Positions 24,308-36,051 are shown, numbered from the stretch's first letter. The stretch: DNA of 64,000 bases from Streptomyces sp. NBC_01216 (GCF_035994945.1 NZ_CP108677.1:620001-684000); one strand, 5' to 3'. Translations and numbers: made by a program. Notes: generated from the sequence alone by a model not told the origin.

Positions 24308-26428
24308 TCAGCCTCCCCAGCCGCGGAGTTCCGCTCCGTCGGACAGGCGCCCCGTCAGCCGTACCGGGCCGTCCGCGCCGGACCGGACGGCGAGGGCCGG
24401 TCCGCGCGCGGTGGCGGATACGGCACCCCGGACGGTGACCGCGGTCAGGTGCCGGCTGCCCGCGGCGAGGTAGTAGCGGACCCCGGACGGAGCGGTCCAG
24501 TACGTTCCCGCGAGCAGGTGCTGTCCGAACCGGCCGCACGCGGCGGTGTCCCCCGTCGGCGGCGGTGTGCCCGTCACCGGTCGGTTCCGGCCCGTCGGCT
24601 CTTCCAGCGCCACGGTCACCCGGCCGCGCCCCGCCCATGTGTCCGCGCGGACGCAGGTCCACGTCGCCGCGCCCGCCCGCTCCGGGAGGGACTGCCGGGC
24701 GAACTCCCACCGGTTGACCGCCCGCACTCCCGTCCCCCGCATCCCGGGCAGTACGCAGGCCGTCCGTGCCCATGCCCGGAGGCCGGCGGCGGAGGTCGCC
24801 TCCCTCGGCTGACGGGCGGGCGCTCCGGTCCCCGGGGCCGGCGTCCAGGTGAGATGGACGGGGGTGACCTCCCCCAGGTCCGCCAGCAGGAAGGAGTGGT
24901 CCTCGACGATCCGCGTCGAGGAGCGCAACTGGAGCACGGGGGCCCGGTCGCAGCCGGCCGGTGCCCCCGGAACGGGCTCCGTGACGCCGTCCCGGGAGAC
25001 ACCGAGCCGCCTGGCCGGCGAGTCGGGCCGCAGGAGGTCGCGTACGGAGCTCTCCGCGATCCAGGGCGCGAGCAGGAACCGCACGCCCTCGGGCGACCTG
25101 CCCGCCACCACGGCCGCACCGGTGGTGACGTCGGCGTCGTCGGACCGGGCGAGGTCGAACGCCACGGGTCCCCGCCCGGACAAGGGCTCGGCGTAGCGTG
25201 CGAGCCGGACGCCGTCGTGCAGGAGCACCACGGCGTGCGCGTCCACGTCCCCGGCGAAGAGCAGCCGGGCCGGCCCCATGGGGGGCGTGGCTCGGGTGTC
25301 CGCCGCCGCGCTCAGCCGGAGGCCCGGCGGTCCGGCCCGCCCGCCGGCACCCCGAACCCAGGCGTCCAGCGCGCGGGCGAGCAAGGCCCTGTCGTCGGCC
25401 CGTGCCCCACGGGCGGGCCAGGCCGTGAAGTCGACCCGGCCGGTGTCGGCCCAGCGCTCCTCGGGGGCGCGGACCAGCCGGTCGGGGTCCGCCGCACGGG
25501 CGAGCGCGGCGACGGCGACGGGTTCGGTCGGCGCGCCCTTCGCCGGGCCGGGCGGGAGAAGCGCCGCCGTGGTCGCGGCCCCTGCGAGGAGGACGACGGC
25601 GCCGACCGCGACGAGCCGGACGCGCCTGCGCCGGCCCAGCAGGTCCGTGGGCCGCGTCTGCACGGTGCAGGGGTCGAACTCGGCGCCCTGAAGCAGCGGT
25701 TCGGCCTCGGGACCGACGGTGGCGCGCAGGCTCTCGGCCCCCCGCAGGGCGGCGTCGGGGTCGGCGACCCCGGCCGTGGCGAGCAGCTCGGCCGTGCCGC
25801 GCTCCGTGAGTCCTTCGAGGACGCGAAGGGCGAAGGCGGCCCTCACCTCGGGTGTCGCGCGGGCCAGTTCGCGGTCGAGGGCGAGTTCGTCGGCTCCGCC
25901 GGCCCGGGGGAAGAGCCGGAGCCCGAGGACGGTGGGGAGCGGCGACACGGGCCGGAACCGCGAGGAGCGGCGGGCGGCGCGCAGCGCGGCTTTCACCACC
26001 TGTTCCCGCAGCCAGGCGTGGGCGTCCTCCGCCGTACGTCGTCGGACCTGCCGCGGTTCCGGCGGATGCGGAACCACGCTCGCCCGGTCCCGGTCCGTTC
26101 CGTCACCCGGCATGTGCGTACCGGCCGCCCCGCTTCGGCGTACGGGGCCGGGGTCCGCGTGGATCGGCCGGTCGGGGGCCCGCTCGGCTCCGCCGCGCGG
26201 GGCGGGCACGGTCCGTCCCGGCCTCGTACGGCGAGCGCCCGACCAGGACTTCTGTAGGAGCGCGTGCGTGGCGAGGACGCGACGGTGCCGGCCGAGCGCC
26301 GGCGGCAGGATGAGGTGGGCGAGCCGGGCGAGCCGCGCGTAGTGCTCGACGAGCGCCGCCTCGGCGGCCACCCGGGTGGGGCGGTTCGGAGATATGCCGG
26401 TGCCGGCGAGGGTGGAGTGGGACTGCAT
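24308..26428 (-). CDS. Membrane protein with a sigma-like cytoplasmic region and a large extracytoplasmic domain
   Basis: The 706-residue product starts with a region reminiscent of ECF sigma factors: VEHYARLARLAHLILPPALG resembles region 2, and TPEVRAAFALRVLEGLTERG with TAELLATAGVADPDAALRG resembles region 4. A Pro/Arg-rich linker follows a first helix block. One transmembrane helix, VRLVAVGAVVLLAGAATTAALL, lies near residue 275. The remaining 420 residues look extracytoplasmic, with paired cysteines and many beta strands (TWTCVRADTWAGRGRVTVAL). The sigma-like part lacks clear catalytic-grade conservation. Start ATG 26428 is chosen from context; its ribosome binding site is weak. Function is unknown. 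Confidence 0.68.
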   Translation of the reverse strand: MQSHSTLAGTGISPNRPTRVAAEAALVEHYARLARLAHLILPPALGRHRRVLATHALLQKSWSGARRTRPGRTVPAPRGGAERAPDRPIHADPGPVRRSGAAGTHMPGDGTDRDRASVVPHPPEPRQVRRRTAEDAHAWLREQVVKAALRAARRSSRFRPVSPLPTVLGLRLFPRAGGADELALDRELARATPEVRAAFALRVLEGLTERGTAELLATAGVADPDAALRGAESLRATVGPEAEPLLQGAEFDPCTVQTRPTDLLGRRRRVRLVAVGAVVLLAGAATTAALLPPGPAKGAPTEPVAVAALARAADPDRLVRAPEERWADTGRVDFTAWPARGARADDRALLARALDAWVRGAGGRAGPPGLRLSAAADTRATPPMGPARLLFAGDVDAHAVVLLHDGVRLARYAEPLSGRGPVAFDLARSDDADVTTGAAVVAGRSPEGVRFLLAPWIAESSVRDLLRPDSPARRLGVSRDGVTEPVPGAPAGCDRAPVLQLRSSTRIVEDHSFLLADLGEVTPVHLTWTPAPGTGAPARQPREATSAAGLRAWARTACVLPGMRGTGVRAVNRWEFARQSLPERAGAATWTCVRADTWAGRGRVTVALEEPTGRNRPVTGTPPPTGDTAACGRFGQHLLAGTYWTAPSGVRYYLAAGSRHLTAVTVRGAVSATARGPALAVRSGADGPVRLTGRLSDGAELRGWGG

Positions 26429-26802
26429 GACCGTCCAACGAATCGGGCGGTGCCCGGTCACGTCGGACGGGTGACCGGAGGTCTCCCGGCACGGTGGCGG
26501 GGCACAGGGAACGCGTGGCCGGTCCTGTTCCCGCGGCAGGGGCCCGGGGACGCGGAGCGCCCGCGAGGCGGCCGAGGACCGGAGCGAGAGAGCGGCGGCC
26601 CCGGAGAACGTGGTGGCGGGGAACTCCGCGGCGCACGCTCCCCCGTGCGCGCCGGACCATCACGCCGGACCCGCGCACGACAGAGAGCCCGGCCGCGTGA
26701 GGGCGGCAGGCGCTCGGGGCCGACACCGCTCCGGACCGCGCCGCTCCGCGCGCACACGGCCGGTCATTCTGCCGATGCCCTGGGTCGCCCGGTGCCCCGA
26801 CC
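26429..26802. other. Gene-free interval
   Basis: No supported gene was found. The open frames here are high-GC noise. No upstream part of the LuxR-like fragment that follows could be detected in any frame. Confidence 0.35.
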
Positions 26803-27318
26803 GTGGCCGTGCCGGCTCCCACCGGCGCGGCGGGCGACCGGTGGTGCGGTGGGGCCGCCGGGTCACCCGGGGCCGCCGGCGGACTGACCCCGCAGCAGCA
26901 GCGCGTCGCGGTGCTGGTCGCGGCGGGGGCGACGAACCGTGAGATCGCCGACCGGCTGTCGCTGAGCCCGCGGACGGTCGACCACCACCTGCGCGACGTG
27001 TTCGCACGGCTCGGCGTCCGCTCCCGCGTCGAGCTCTCGGGCGTCCTGAACCGGGCCTCCCATGGCGACGACCGCGCCCGCGCCGTGATGCGCGTCGGCG
27101 CGGCGCGTCCGAGCCGACGGATACCCGTGGCCGGCGGCACCGCGATACCCGAGCGCCTCCGAGGCAGGCGACGCCGGACTTCCCCGGAACCGCTGCCCGG
27201 GTCACCGCATCCGCCGACGGCACAGACCGCGAAGTGGGGTCGAAGCCGTACCGGCGGCCGGAGCCGTACCGGCGGGTTGACGGGTCGAAGGTGGACCGGC
27301 GAAGGAGCGCTGCGATGA
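26803..27318 (+). pseudogene. LuxR-type helix-turn-helix fragment
   Basis: Residues 28-85 form a clear LuxR C-terminal DNA-binding domain: LTPQQQRVAVLVAAGATNRE, then IADRLSLSPRTVDHHLRDVF and ARLGVRSRVELS. In LuxR regulators of the LAL or NarL type this domain ends a much longer protein, but no receiver or ATPase domain precedes it. After residue 90 the sequence is an Arg/Gly/Pro-rich tail with an 18-bp tandem repeat (AGCCGTACCGGCGG twice near 27244-27275). The stop overlaps the next ATG by four bases (ATGA). It is probably the tail of a lost regulator, although a small stand-alone regulator cannot be excluded. Confidence 0.55.
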
Positions 27319-27980
27319 CCGTGAGGGGCGTACGGGTGCTGGTGGTCGGGGCCACCGGCGAGATCGGCGGCGTGGCGGCCCGCCAGTTGACCGGGCAGGG
27401 CGCGGTGACGGCGCTCGCCGGCCGCGACCGGCGGCGGCTCGCCCGGACGGCCGAGGAACTCGGCGGGCGCCCGTGGCAGCCGTTCGACGCCTACGACCTC
27501 GACGGCGGCGCGGGGCTCGCGGGCTGGGCCGAGACGGCGCTCGGTGGGCTGGACGCCCTGGTGGTGGCCGTCGGCGTGGCCGGCTTCGGCCCGGCGACGG
27601 ACGTGTCGGACGCCTCGTGCGAGCACCTGTTCACCGTGAACGCCCTGGCCCCTATGGCCGTCGTCCGCGGCGCGCTGCCGGTGCTGTCGGCGGGTGGCGC
27701 GGTCGTCGTGGTGACGGGGGAGATCGTGGACCGCCCGATGGTGGGCATGGCCGACTACACGGCGGCCAAGGCCGCGCTCGCCGCCTGGCTGGGCGTCGTG
27801 GGACGCGAGGCGCGTCGCCGCAGGGTCAGGGTCACCGACGTACGCATGCCGCATCTGGATACCGGCTTCGCCGGACGCGCGGCCGTGGGAACCCCGCCCG
27901 AACTGGGTCCGGGCGCCGACCCGGAGGACGCGGTCAGCCGTCTCGTCGTCGCGCCGGCGCTCGCGTCTGGGCCCCACTGA
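27315..27980 (+). CDS. Short-chain dehydrogenase/reductase
   Basis: The 221-residue protein has the SDR dinucleotide-binding motif VLVVGATGEIGGVAARQL, an ALAGRDRRRLARTAEELGGR segment after strand two, a VNALAPMAVVRGAL helix, GGAVVVVTGEIVDRPMVGMA with the catalytic Tyr-x3-Lys as YTAAK, and a C-terminal VRVTDVRMPHLDTGFAG. Motif I is VGATGEIGG, so it fits the classical SDR fold with small differences. NAD(P) dependence is expected, but the substrate is unknown. ATG 27315 has GAAGGAG seven bases upstream. It lies before the beta-galactosidase gene on the same strand, 144 bp apart. Confidence 0.86.
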   Translation: MTVRGVRVLVVGATGEIGGVAARQLTGQGAVTALAGRDRRRLARTAEELGGRPWQPFDAYDLDGGAGLAGWAETALGGLDALVVAVGVAGFGPATDVSDASCEHLFTVNALAPMAVVRGALPVLSAGGAVVVVTGEIVDRPMVGMADYTAAKAALAAWLGVVGREARRRRVRVTDVRMPHLDTGFAGRAAVGTPPELGPGADPEDAVSRLVVAPALASGPH

Positions 27981-28087
27981 CCCCGCGTCCACCTGGCCTC
28001 CCTTTCCGCGCGGAGTCCGCGCGGGCGGCGCGCCGCACGGGTCGCACGGTGCATGACTCCTGGACGGGGTGGAAGGAAAGCCGGTGA

Positions 28088-31045
<2,958 letters not shown>

Positions 31046-31093
31046 CCGGGAGCCCGCGCGGCGCCGGGCCGAGGGAGGGCACCTTGTCCGTGA

Positions 31094-31133
31094 GGGGCGG
31101 GGCGGACCCGCGGAAGCGGGTCCGCCCCGCCCC
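31094..31133 (+). terminator. Intrinsic-type terminator after lacZ
   Basis: GGGGCGGGGCGGACCCGC and its exact complement form 18-bp arms around a GGAA tetraloop, 48 bp beyond the lacZ stop. GGAA belongs to the stable GNRA loops. No T-run follows. Confidence 0.85.
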
Positions 31134-31252
31134 GTCCAACGCGCCGCCACTCCCGACGGCCGGGGTGGTGGCGTCGGGTCATACGGGTGGACCTCCTCGG
31201 GGCTCCGGGGAGACGGGATACGCGCAGGACGTGAGAACAAGCTCCGAACCAG

Positions 31253-31266
31253 TGGGAGCGCTCCCA
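31253..31266. promoter_or_regulatory. Perfect CebR box upstream of the GH6 remnant
   Basis: TGGGAGCGCTCCCA is the exact CebR operator known from Streptomyces cellulase and cellobiose-transport genes. It lies 34 bp before the first codon of the GH6 remnant frame. Its survival shows that the lost gene was under cellobiose control. Confidence 0.88.
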
Positions 31267-31299
31267 CCGTGACGACGCGGGGCGAGCGCGTCAAGGTGC

Positions 31300-31866
31300 G
31301 TGAAGAGTCGAAGCCAATCGACGAGGAATTCCGTCGACGCCACCGCCAACTACAGCGCCCTCAAGGAGGACCACTTCGCCATCGGCGACACCGTCAACGG
31401 CGTGTCCGTACGCCAGTCGAAGTGGGTCGACTGGAACCGGTATACCGACGAGCTGTCGTATGCGCAGGCCATGCGCGCCACACTCGTCTCCCAGGGCTTC
31501 GACCCGGGCCTCGGCATGCTGGTCGACACTTCCCGCAACGGCTGGGGCGGCACCGCCAGGCCCACCGCGCCCGGACCCGGGAGCACGGTCGACACCTATG
31601 TGAACGGCGGGCGCCCGCAGGCCGCTCCGGCCGCCGGCATCGACGCCTACGTCTGGATCAAGCCGCCGGGCGAGTCGGACGGGGCCAGCGACGAGATCCC
31701 GAACGACGAGGGCAAGGGCTTCGACCGGATGTGCGACCCGACCTACACGGGCAACGCGCGCAACGGCAACAGCATGTCGGGGGCGCTGCCCGACGCACCG
31801 ATCTCGGGGCAGTGGTTCTCCGCGCAGTTCCAGGAGCTGCTGAAGAACGCCCACCCGGCACTCTGA
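31300..31866 (+). pseudogene. Remnant of a GH6 cellobiohydrolase
   Basis: The frame of about 188 codons keeps parts of a secreted GH6 exocellulase: ANYSALKEDHFAIGDTVNGV, SVRQSKWVDWNRYTDELSYA, GMLVDTSRNGWGGTARPT, and the C-terminal block AGIDAYVWIKPPGESDGAS with NDEGKGFDRMCDPTYTGNAR and ISGQWFSAQFQELLKNAHPAL. The signal peptide, cellulose-binding module and the N-terminal half of the catalytic domain are missing, and the segment that normally joins DTYV to the RPQA-PAAGIDAYVW block is deleted. The remnant directly follows a perfect CebR box, so a deletion removed the 5' half. Enzyme activity is not expected, as at least one catalytic aspartate is lost. Confidence 0.85.
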
Positions 31867-31884
31867 CGGCCGGCCCGGCCCGCA

Positions 31885-31923
31885 CCGGGACCGTACGGCC
31901 CACCGGGCTCCGTGCGGTCCCGG
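31885..31923 (+). terminator. Hairpin after the GH6 remnant
   Basis: CCGGGACCG and CGGTCCCGG are perfect 9-bp arms, with TACGG/CCGTG pairing further inside, 19 bp beyond the stop. It probably ended transcription of the original cellulase gene and may also serve the convergent cebR gene. Confidence 0.55.
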
Positions 31924-32162
31924 CTCGCATCAGGCCCCGGCACGACTCCGGACGTGCGCGGCCCGCGCGAGCACGGCCGGTAGGACGGCACCGCCCTTGG
32001 GTCGGAGGGCCTCTGACCGGGCGGTCACGCCCTGGCACGCACGCTGCCGGTGTTGCCGACATGCCCTGGTAGCTCCGCTATGGTGACCTCCCGTCTGGGA
32101 ATCGCACGCACCGGACCGCGTCCGCCTGCCGAGGGCCACCCGGCGGCTCTTGGCCGCCCCGC

Positions 32163-33203
32163 TCAGGAACTCGCCCGCACGATCAGCTCCGTCGGCAGCA
32201 CCCGGTGCGCCTCCGCCTCGGACGACGGTGTGCCATCGGCGGCACCGGCGATCTTCCGGAGCAGCAGCCGGGTCATGGTGCGTCCCATCTCCTCGATGGG
32301 CTGGCGCACGCTGGTCAGCGGCGGGTCCATGTGCCGGGCCACGGCCGAGTCGTCGACGCCGACGAATGCGACGTCCTCCGGCACGCGGCGGCCCGCCGCG
32401 CGCAGCACCGAGCGCGCGCCCGCCGCCATCACGTCGGAGGCCGCGAAGACCGCGTCCAGCTCGGGCGCGCGCTCCAGGAGTTCCCGCATCGCCCGACGCC
32501 CGCCCTCCTCGGTGAAGTCCCCCGTCGCCACCAGCGACGCGTCGGGCACGAGACCGACCTCCGCCAGACCCGCCCGGTAGCCGTCGAGCCGGCACCGGGC
32601 GACGTACATGTCGAGCGGGCCGGTGACGGTGGCGATGCGACGGCGACCCCGCCCGGCGAGATGCGCGACGGCGGAACGGCCCGCGCCGACGTTGTCGGAG
32701 TCGACGAAGTCGACGGGTTCGGATTCCGCCCTCCGCCCGTTCATGACCAGGGGCAGCCCCAGCGCGGCCACCCGGTCGGGCAGCGGATCGTCGCGGTGCA
32801 CGGACGCCAGCAGGACGCCGTCGACCCGGTGGGCGGCGAGGTACTGTTCGAAGCGCTGCCGCTCCTGCTCGGTCCGTACGAGGGTGAGCAGCAGTTGTCT
32901 CTCGGCGTCGGCCAGTTCGGCACTGGCCCCGCGCATCAGGCCCATGAAGTACGGCTCCGCGAACAGCCGGGCCTCCGTCTCGGGGATGACCAGGGCAACC
33001 GCGTCGGTACGACGGCCCGCCAGCGCGCGGGCCGCCTGGTTGGGCACGTAGCCGAGTTCGGCGACGGCCCGTTCGACGGCCGTCCTCGCCTGCTCGCTCA
33101 CCCGGGGCGAGCCGTTGATCACCCGCGAGACCGTGCCGCGCCCGACCCCGGCCCTGGCCGCGACCTCCTCCAGGGTGGGTCTGTCGCTGCGTCGATCGTT
33201 CAC
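32163..33203 (-). CDS. cebR: CebR, LacI-family repressor of cellobiose/cello-oligosaccharide genes
   Basis: The 346-residue LacI/GalR repressor has an N-terminal helix-turn-helix TLEEVAARAGVGRGTVSRVI with the hinge PNQAARALAGRRTDAVALVI. A periplasmic-binding-protein-like effector domain follows (LMRGASAELADAERQLLLTL, FVDSDNVGAGRSAVAHLAG, DAVFAASDVMAAGARSVL, FVGVDDSAVARHMDPPLTSV). In known Streptomyces species cellobiose or cellotriose releases it from TGGGAGCGCTCCCA, and three perfect copies of this operator lie at 31253, 33322 and 33498. GTG 33203 is used; GAGGAG is very close upstream, so the start could shift slightly. It is divergent from cebE-cebF-cebG-bglC. Confidence 0.9.
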   Translation of the reverse strand: MNDRRSDRPTLEEVAARAGVGRGTVSRVINGSPRVSEQARTAVERAVAELGYVPNQAARALAGRRTDAVALVIPETEARLFAEPYFMGLMRGASAELADAERQLLLTLVRTEQERQRFEQYLAAHRVDGVLLASVHRDDPLPDRVAALGLPLVMNGRRAESEPVDFVDSDNVGAGRSAVAHLAGRGRRRIATVTGPLDMYVARCRLDGYRAGLAEVGLVPDASLVATGDFTEEGGRRAMRELLERAPELDAVFAASDVMAAGARSVLRAAGRRVPEDVAFVGVDDSAVARHMDPPLTSVRQPIEEMGRTMTRLLLRKIAGAADGTPSSEAEAHRVLPTELIVRASS

Positions 33204-33321
33204 GCTCCTCGAACTCCCTCTGTACCCGGCCGTGTTCCGCACCCGTCCCGGTCGCCGCCGGCGTGGGGGCCCGAGGGCATCTCCGCGCCCCCATACCGGC
33301 GGAACACGGCCCACCAGGATC

Positions 33322-33335
33322 TGGGAGCGCTCCCA
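33322..33335. promoter_or_regulatory. Perfect CebR box upstream of cebR
   Basis: TGGGAGCGCTCCCA lies 119 bp before the cebR start and 287 bp before cebE. It is well placed for cebR autoregulation and, with the box at 33498, could form a looped repression complex. Confidence 0.88.
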
Positions 33336-33497
33336 CACTAGGTGAACGAACCTTCCGGCGCCAAGCCCGCGCCCAGAAGGTGACGGCACACCCCGGCGGC
33401 GAACCGGTCCGAAACCCCGCGCACACCTTCCGGTAACGAATCCGCGTTCATGCCTTGACACCCACACCCGCCAGGCAGCAACCTTCCGGCAACGACG

Positions 33498-33511
33498 TGG
33501 GAGCGCTCCCA
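33498..33511. promoter_or_regulatory. Perfect CebR box upstream of cebE
   Basis: TGGGAGCGCTCCCA lies 112 bp before the cebE ATG. In the 419-bp region between cebR and cebE, three copies of ACCTTCCGG (near 33350, 33424 and 33480) also occur; their meaning is unknown. No other gene was seen in this interval. Confidence 0.88.
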
Positions 33512-33622
33512 TCCGGGATGCGAGAACGACCCCATCAGGTCCGGGCGGGCCCTCGCCGAGCCGCGAACCGTCCGCCGGGCCATCGGCGCACAACGAGCAC
33601 CACCTTGGACGAGGAGAGTGGA

Positions 33623-34951
33623 ATGCGCACTTCCAGCAGCAGACGCGGGCACACCGCCATCGCCGCGGTCGCCGTCCTCGCGACCGGCACGGCCCTGCTC
33701 ACCGGCTACGGGGGCGGGAACGACGACGCGGCCGGCGACGGGACGATCACGCTCCGGATCGGAACCTTCGGTTCCTTCGGCTACGACGACGAGACCGGCG
33801 CGAAGCTCTACGCCGAGTACGAGAGGACCCACCCCGGTATCAAGATCGAGGAGTCGAACGTCGCCGACGGCCAGAAGTACTGGGACACCCTGAAGTTGCG
33901 CCTTTCCCGAGACAGCGGCCTGGCGGACATCCAGGCCCTGGAGGTGGGCTACATCGCGGAGGCGACCGGCCCCGCGATGGCCGGCAAATGGGTCGATCTC
34001 GCCAGGACGGGCGGTGCCGACCTCGGCGCGTTCCTCGACTGGAAGGTGCAACAGGCCACCACCGCCGACGGTTCGGTGATCGGCCTCGGCACCGACATCG
34101 GCCCGATGGCCATCTGCTACGACAAGGACCTGTTCGCCAAGGCCCAACTGCCCACCGACCGCGTCGAGGTCGCCGCGCTCTGGGCGGGCGACTGGTCGAA
34201 GTTCCTCCAGGTCGGCGAGACATACCGGAAGAACGCGCCCACCGGCACCTCCTTCCACGATTCCGCCAGTGGCCTGTTCAACGCCGTGGTCTCCAGCCAG
34301 CCACTCCAGTACGCGAACGCCCAGGGCGAACTGGACTACCAGAACAGCCCCGGTGTGAAGAAGGCATGGGACACCGCCGTCGCGGCGGCGCGGAACGGAC
34401 TGACAGCCAAACTGCGCCAGTTCGACGAGAAGGGCACCTGGAACGCGGCCTTCAAGAACTCGAGGTTCGCCACCGTCGCCTGCCCGAGCTGGATGACGGG
34501 CATCATCAAGGATCAGGCCGGCGCGGGGAACCAGGGCAAGTGGGACATCGCAGCGCCGCCCGTGGCGGGCAACTGGGGCGGTTCCTTCCTCGCCGTCCCG
34601 AAGGCCGGCAAGCACGTCGAGGAGGCCGCGGAGCTCGCCGCCTGGCTGACCGCCCCCGCACAGCACGCCAAGGTCTTCGGTGTGAACGGCAACATCCCCT
34701 CCTCCAAGGACACCCTCACCTCCCCCGTCGTCCAGGACGCGAAGCTGCCGTACTTCGGCGACACCCCGGTGGGAAAGATCTACTCGGAGGCCGCCGCGGG
34801 CATCACGCCCGCGGCGGTCAGCCGCTGGGACGGGCAGGTGAAGACCTTCATCACCGACAACGGCATCCTCGACATCGAGCAGCGCGGCACGGACCCGGAC
34901 GCGGCCTGGCGGAACGTCAAGAAGCTGGTCGACGACAAGATCGACCAGTAG
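33623..34951 (+). CDS. cebE: CebE, cellobiose/cello-oligosaccharide-binding protein lacking its lipobox Cys
   Basis: The 442-residue protein is an ABC extracellular sugar-binding protein with LRIGTFGSFGYDDETGAKLY at the start of the mature part and NWGGSFLAVPKAGKHVEEAA near the end. The export signal (SSSRRGHTAIAAVAVLATGT, then ALLTGYGGG) is a lipoprotein signal in form, but the position that should be the lipid-modified cysteine is Tyr29, encoded by TAC 33707-33709. One base change from TGC would account for it. Without the cysteine the protein would be released or stay membrane-bound by its signal. ATG 33623 has GAGGAG six bases upstream. It is first in cebE-cebF-cebG-bglC. Confidence 0.9.
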   Translation: MRTSSSRRGHTAIAAVAVLATGTALLTGYGGGNDDAAGDGTITLRIGTFGSFGYDDETGAKLYAEYERTHPGIKIEESNVADGQKYWDTLKLRLSRDSGLADIQALEVGYIAEATGPAMAGKWVDLARTGGADLGAFLDWKVQQATTADGSVIGLGTDIGPMAICYDKDLFAKAQLPTDRVEVAALWAGDWSKFLQVGETYRKNAPTGTSFHDSASGLFNAVVSSQPLQYANAQGELDYQNSPGVKKAWDTAVAAARNGLTAKLRQFDEKGTWNAAFKNSRFATVACPSWMTGIIKDQAGAGNQGKWDIAAPPVAGNWGGSFLAVPKAGKHVEEAAELAAWLTAPAQHAKVFGVNGNIPSSKDTLTSPVVQDAKLPYFGDTPVGKIYSEAAAGITPAAVSRWDGQVKTFITDNGILDIEQRGTDPDAAWRNVKKLVDDKIDQ

Positions 34952-35039
34952 CGGGGACCGTGTGACGGCCCGCCGCCGCCCGAGGGGCGGGCCGTCACCG
35001 TCCACACCACCGCACGCATCGACCTGGAAGGACGCCCCC

Positions 35040-36047
35040 GTGGCCACCTCCGTTCGGGCGACGAGCGGCGACTCCCCGCCCCCCGTCGCACCCCCGCCCT
35101 CCTCCCCGCGCTCCCGCTCGCGTGCGGCCGGCCGCACCGGCCTGCGCGGCACGCTGTACCGCTGGGACCTGAAGGCGGTCCCGTACGTCTTCATCGCCCC
35201 CTTCTTCCTCACCTTCGCGGCCTTCGGGCTCTTCCCGCTGCTGTACACGGGCTGGCTCTCGCTCCACCGCGTCGAACTCGGCGGCACCGCCCAGTGGCGG
35301 GGACTGGAGAACTACAGCTCGCTCGCGACCAGCGAGTTCTTCTGGAACGCCCTCGCGAACACCTTCACCATCGGTGTGATCTCGACCGTCCCACAGCTGC
35401 TGATGGCGCTGGTACTGGCCCATCTGCTCAACTACCGGATGCGCGGGCGTGGCTTCTTCCGCGTCGCGGTCCTCGCCCCGTACGCCACGTCCGTCGCGGC
35501 GGCGACGCTGGTCTTCGCCCAACTTTTCAACACCGACTACGGCCTGATCAACACGGCTCTGGGCTGGGCCGGCTTCGCCCCGGTCTCCTGGGAATCGTCC
35601 AAGTGGCCCTCGCAGATCGCGATCTCGGCGATCGTCACCTGGCGCTGGACCGGCTACAACGCCCTCATCTACCTGGCCGCGATGCAGGCCGTGCCGCGGG
35701 ATCTGTACGAGGCCGCGGCGCTGGACGGCGCCTCACGCCTCCGGCAGTTCCTCAGCGTCACCGTCCCGTCGATCCGGCCGACGATCCTCTTCACCGTCGT
35801 GGTGTCCACCATCGGCGCCACCCAGCTGTTCGGTGAGCCGATGCTCTTCGGCGGAAGCGTCGGCATCAGCGGCGGCAGTGGCAACCAGTTCCAGACCCTG
35901 AGCCTGCTGATGTACGAGAAGGGCTGGGTGACCGGCGCGCTGGGCCAGGCGTCCGCCATCGCCTGGGTGATGTTTCTGCTTCTGCTCCTGATCGGCGCGG
36001 CACGGACGCTCGTCACCCGGGCCCACCGCAAGAAGACGGGGGCCTGA
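35040..36047 (+). CDS. cebF: CebF, ABC sugar transporter permease
   Basis: The 335-residue protein has six predicted membrane helices after a Pro/Arg-rich cytoplasmic N-terminus, starting at WDLKAVPYVFIAPFFLTFAA. The permease loop is EAAALDGASRLRQFLSVTVP, the EAA motif that contacts the ATPase. GTG 35040 has GGAAGGA seven bases upstream; an earlier in-frame GTG at 34962 is poorly supported. The gene follows cebE by 88 bp and ends four bases before cebG. It forms the cellobiose/cellotriose import channel with CebG and uses an ATPase (MsiK in Streptomyces) encoded elsewhere, since no ATPase gene is present here. Confidence 0.92.
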   Translation: MATSVRATSGDSPPPVAPPPSSPRSRSRAAGRTGLRGTLYRWDLKAVPYVFIAPFFLTFAAFGLFPLLYTGWLSLHRVELGGTAQWRGLENYSSLATSEFFWNALANTFTIGVISTVPQLLMALVLAHLLNYRMRGRGFFRVAVLAPYATSVAAATLVFAQLFNTDYGLINTALGWAGFAPVSWESSKWPSQIAISAIVTWRWTGYNALIYLAAMQAVPRDLYEAAALDGASRLRQFLSVTVPSIRPTILFTVVVSTIGATQLFGEPMLFGGSVGISGGSGNQFQTLSLLMYEKGWVTGALGQASAIAWVMFLLLLLIGAARTLVTRAHRKKTGA

Positions 36048-36051
36048 CCTC

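Noticed and set aside
26107..27992. Minus-strand frames covering the SDR and LuxR-fragment region
   Set aside because: Clear SDR and HTH motifs lie on the plus strand; the minus frames show no family pattern.
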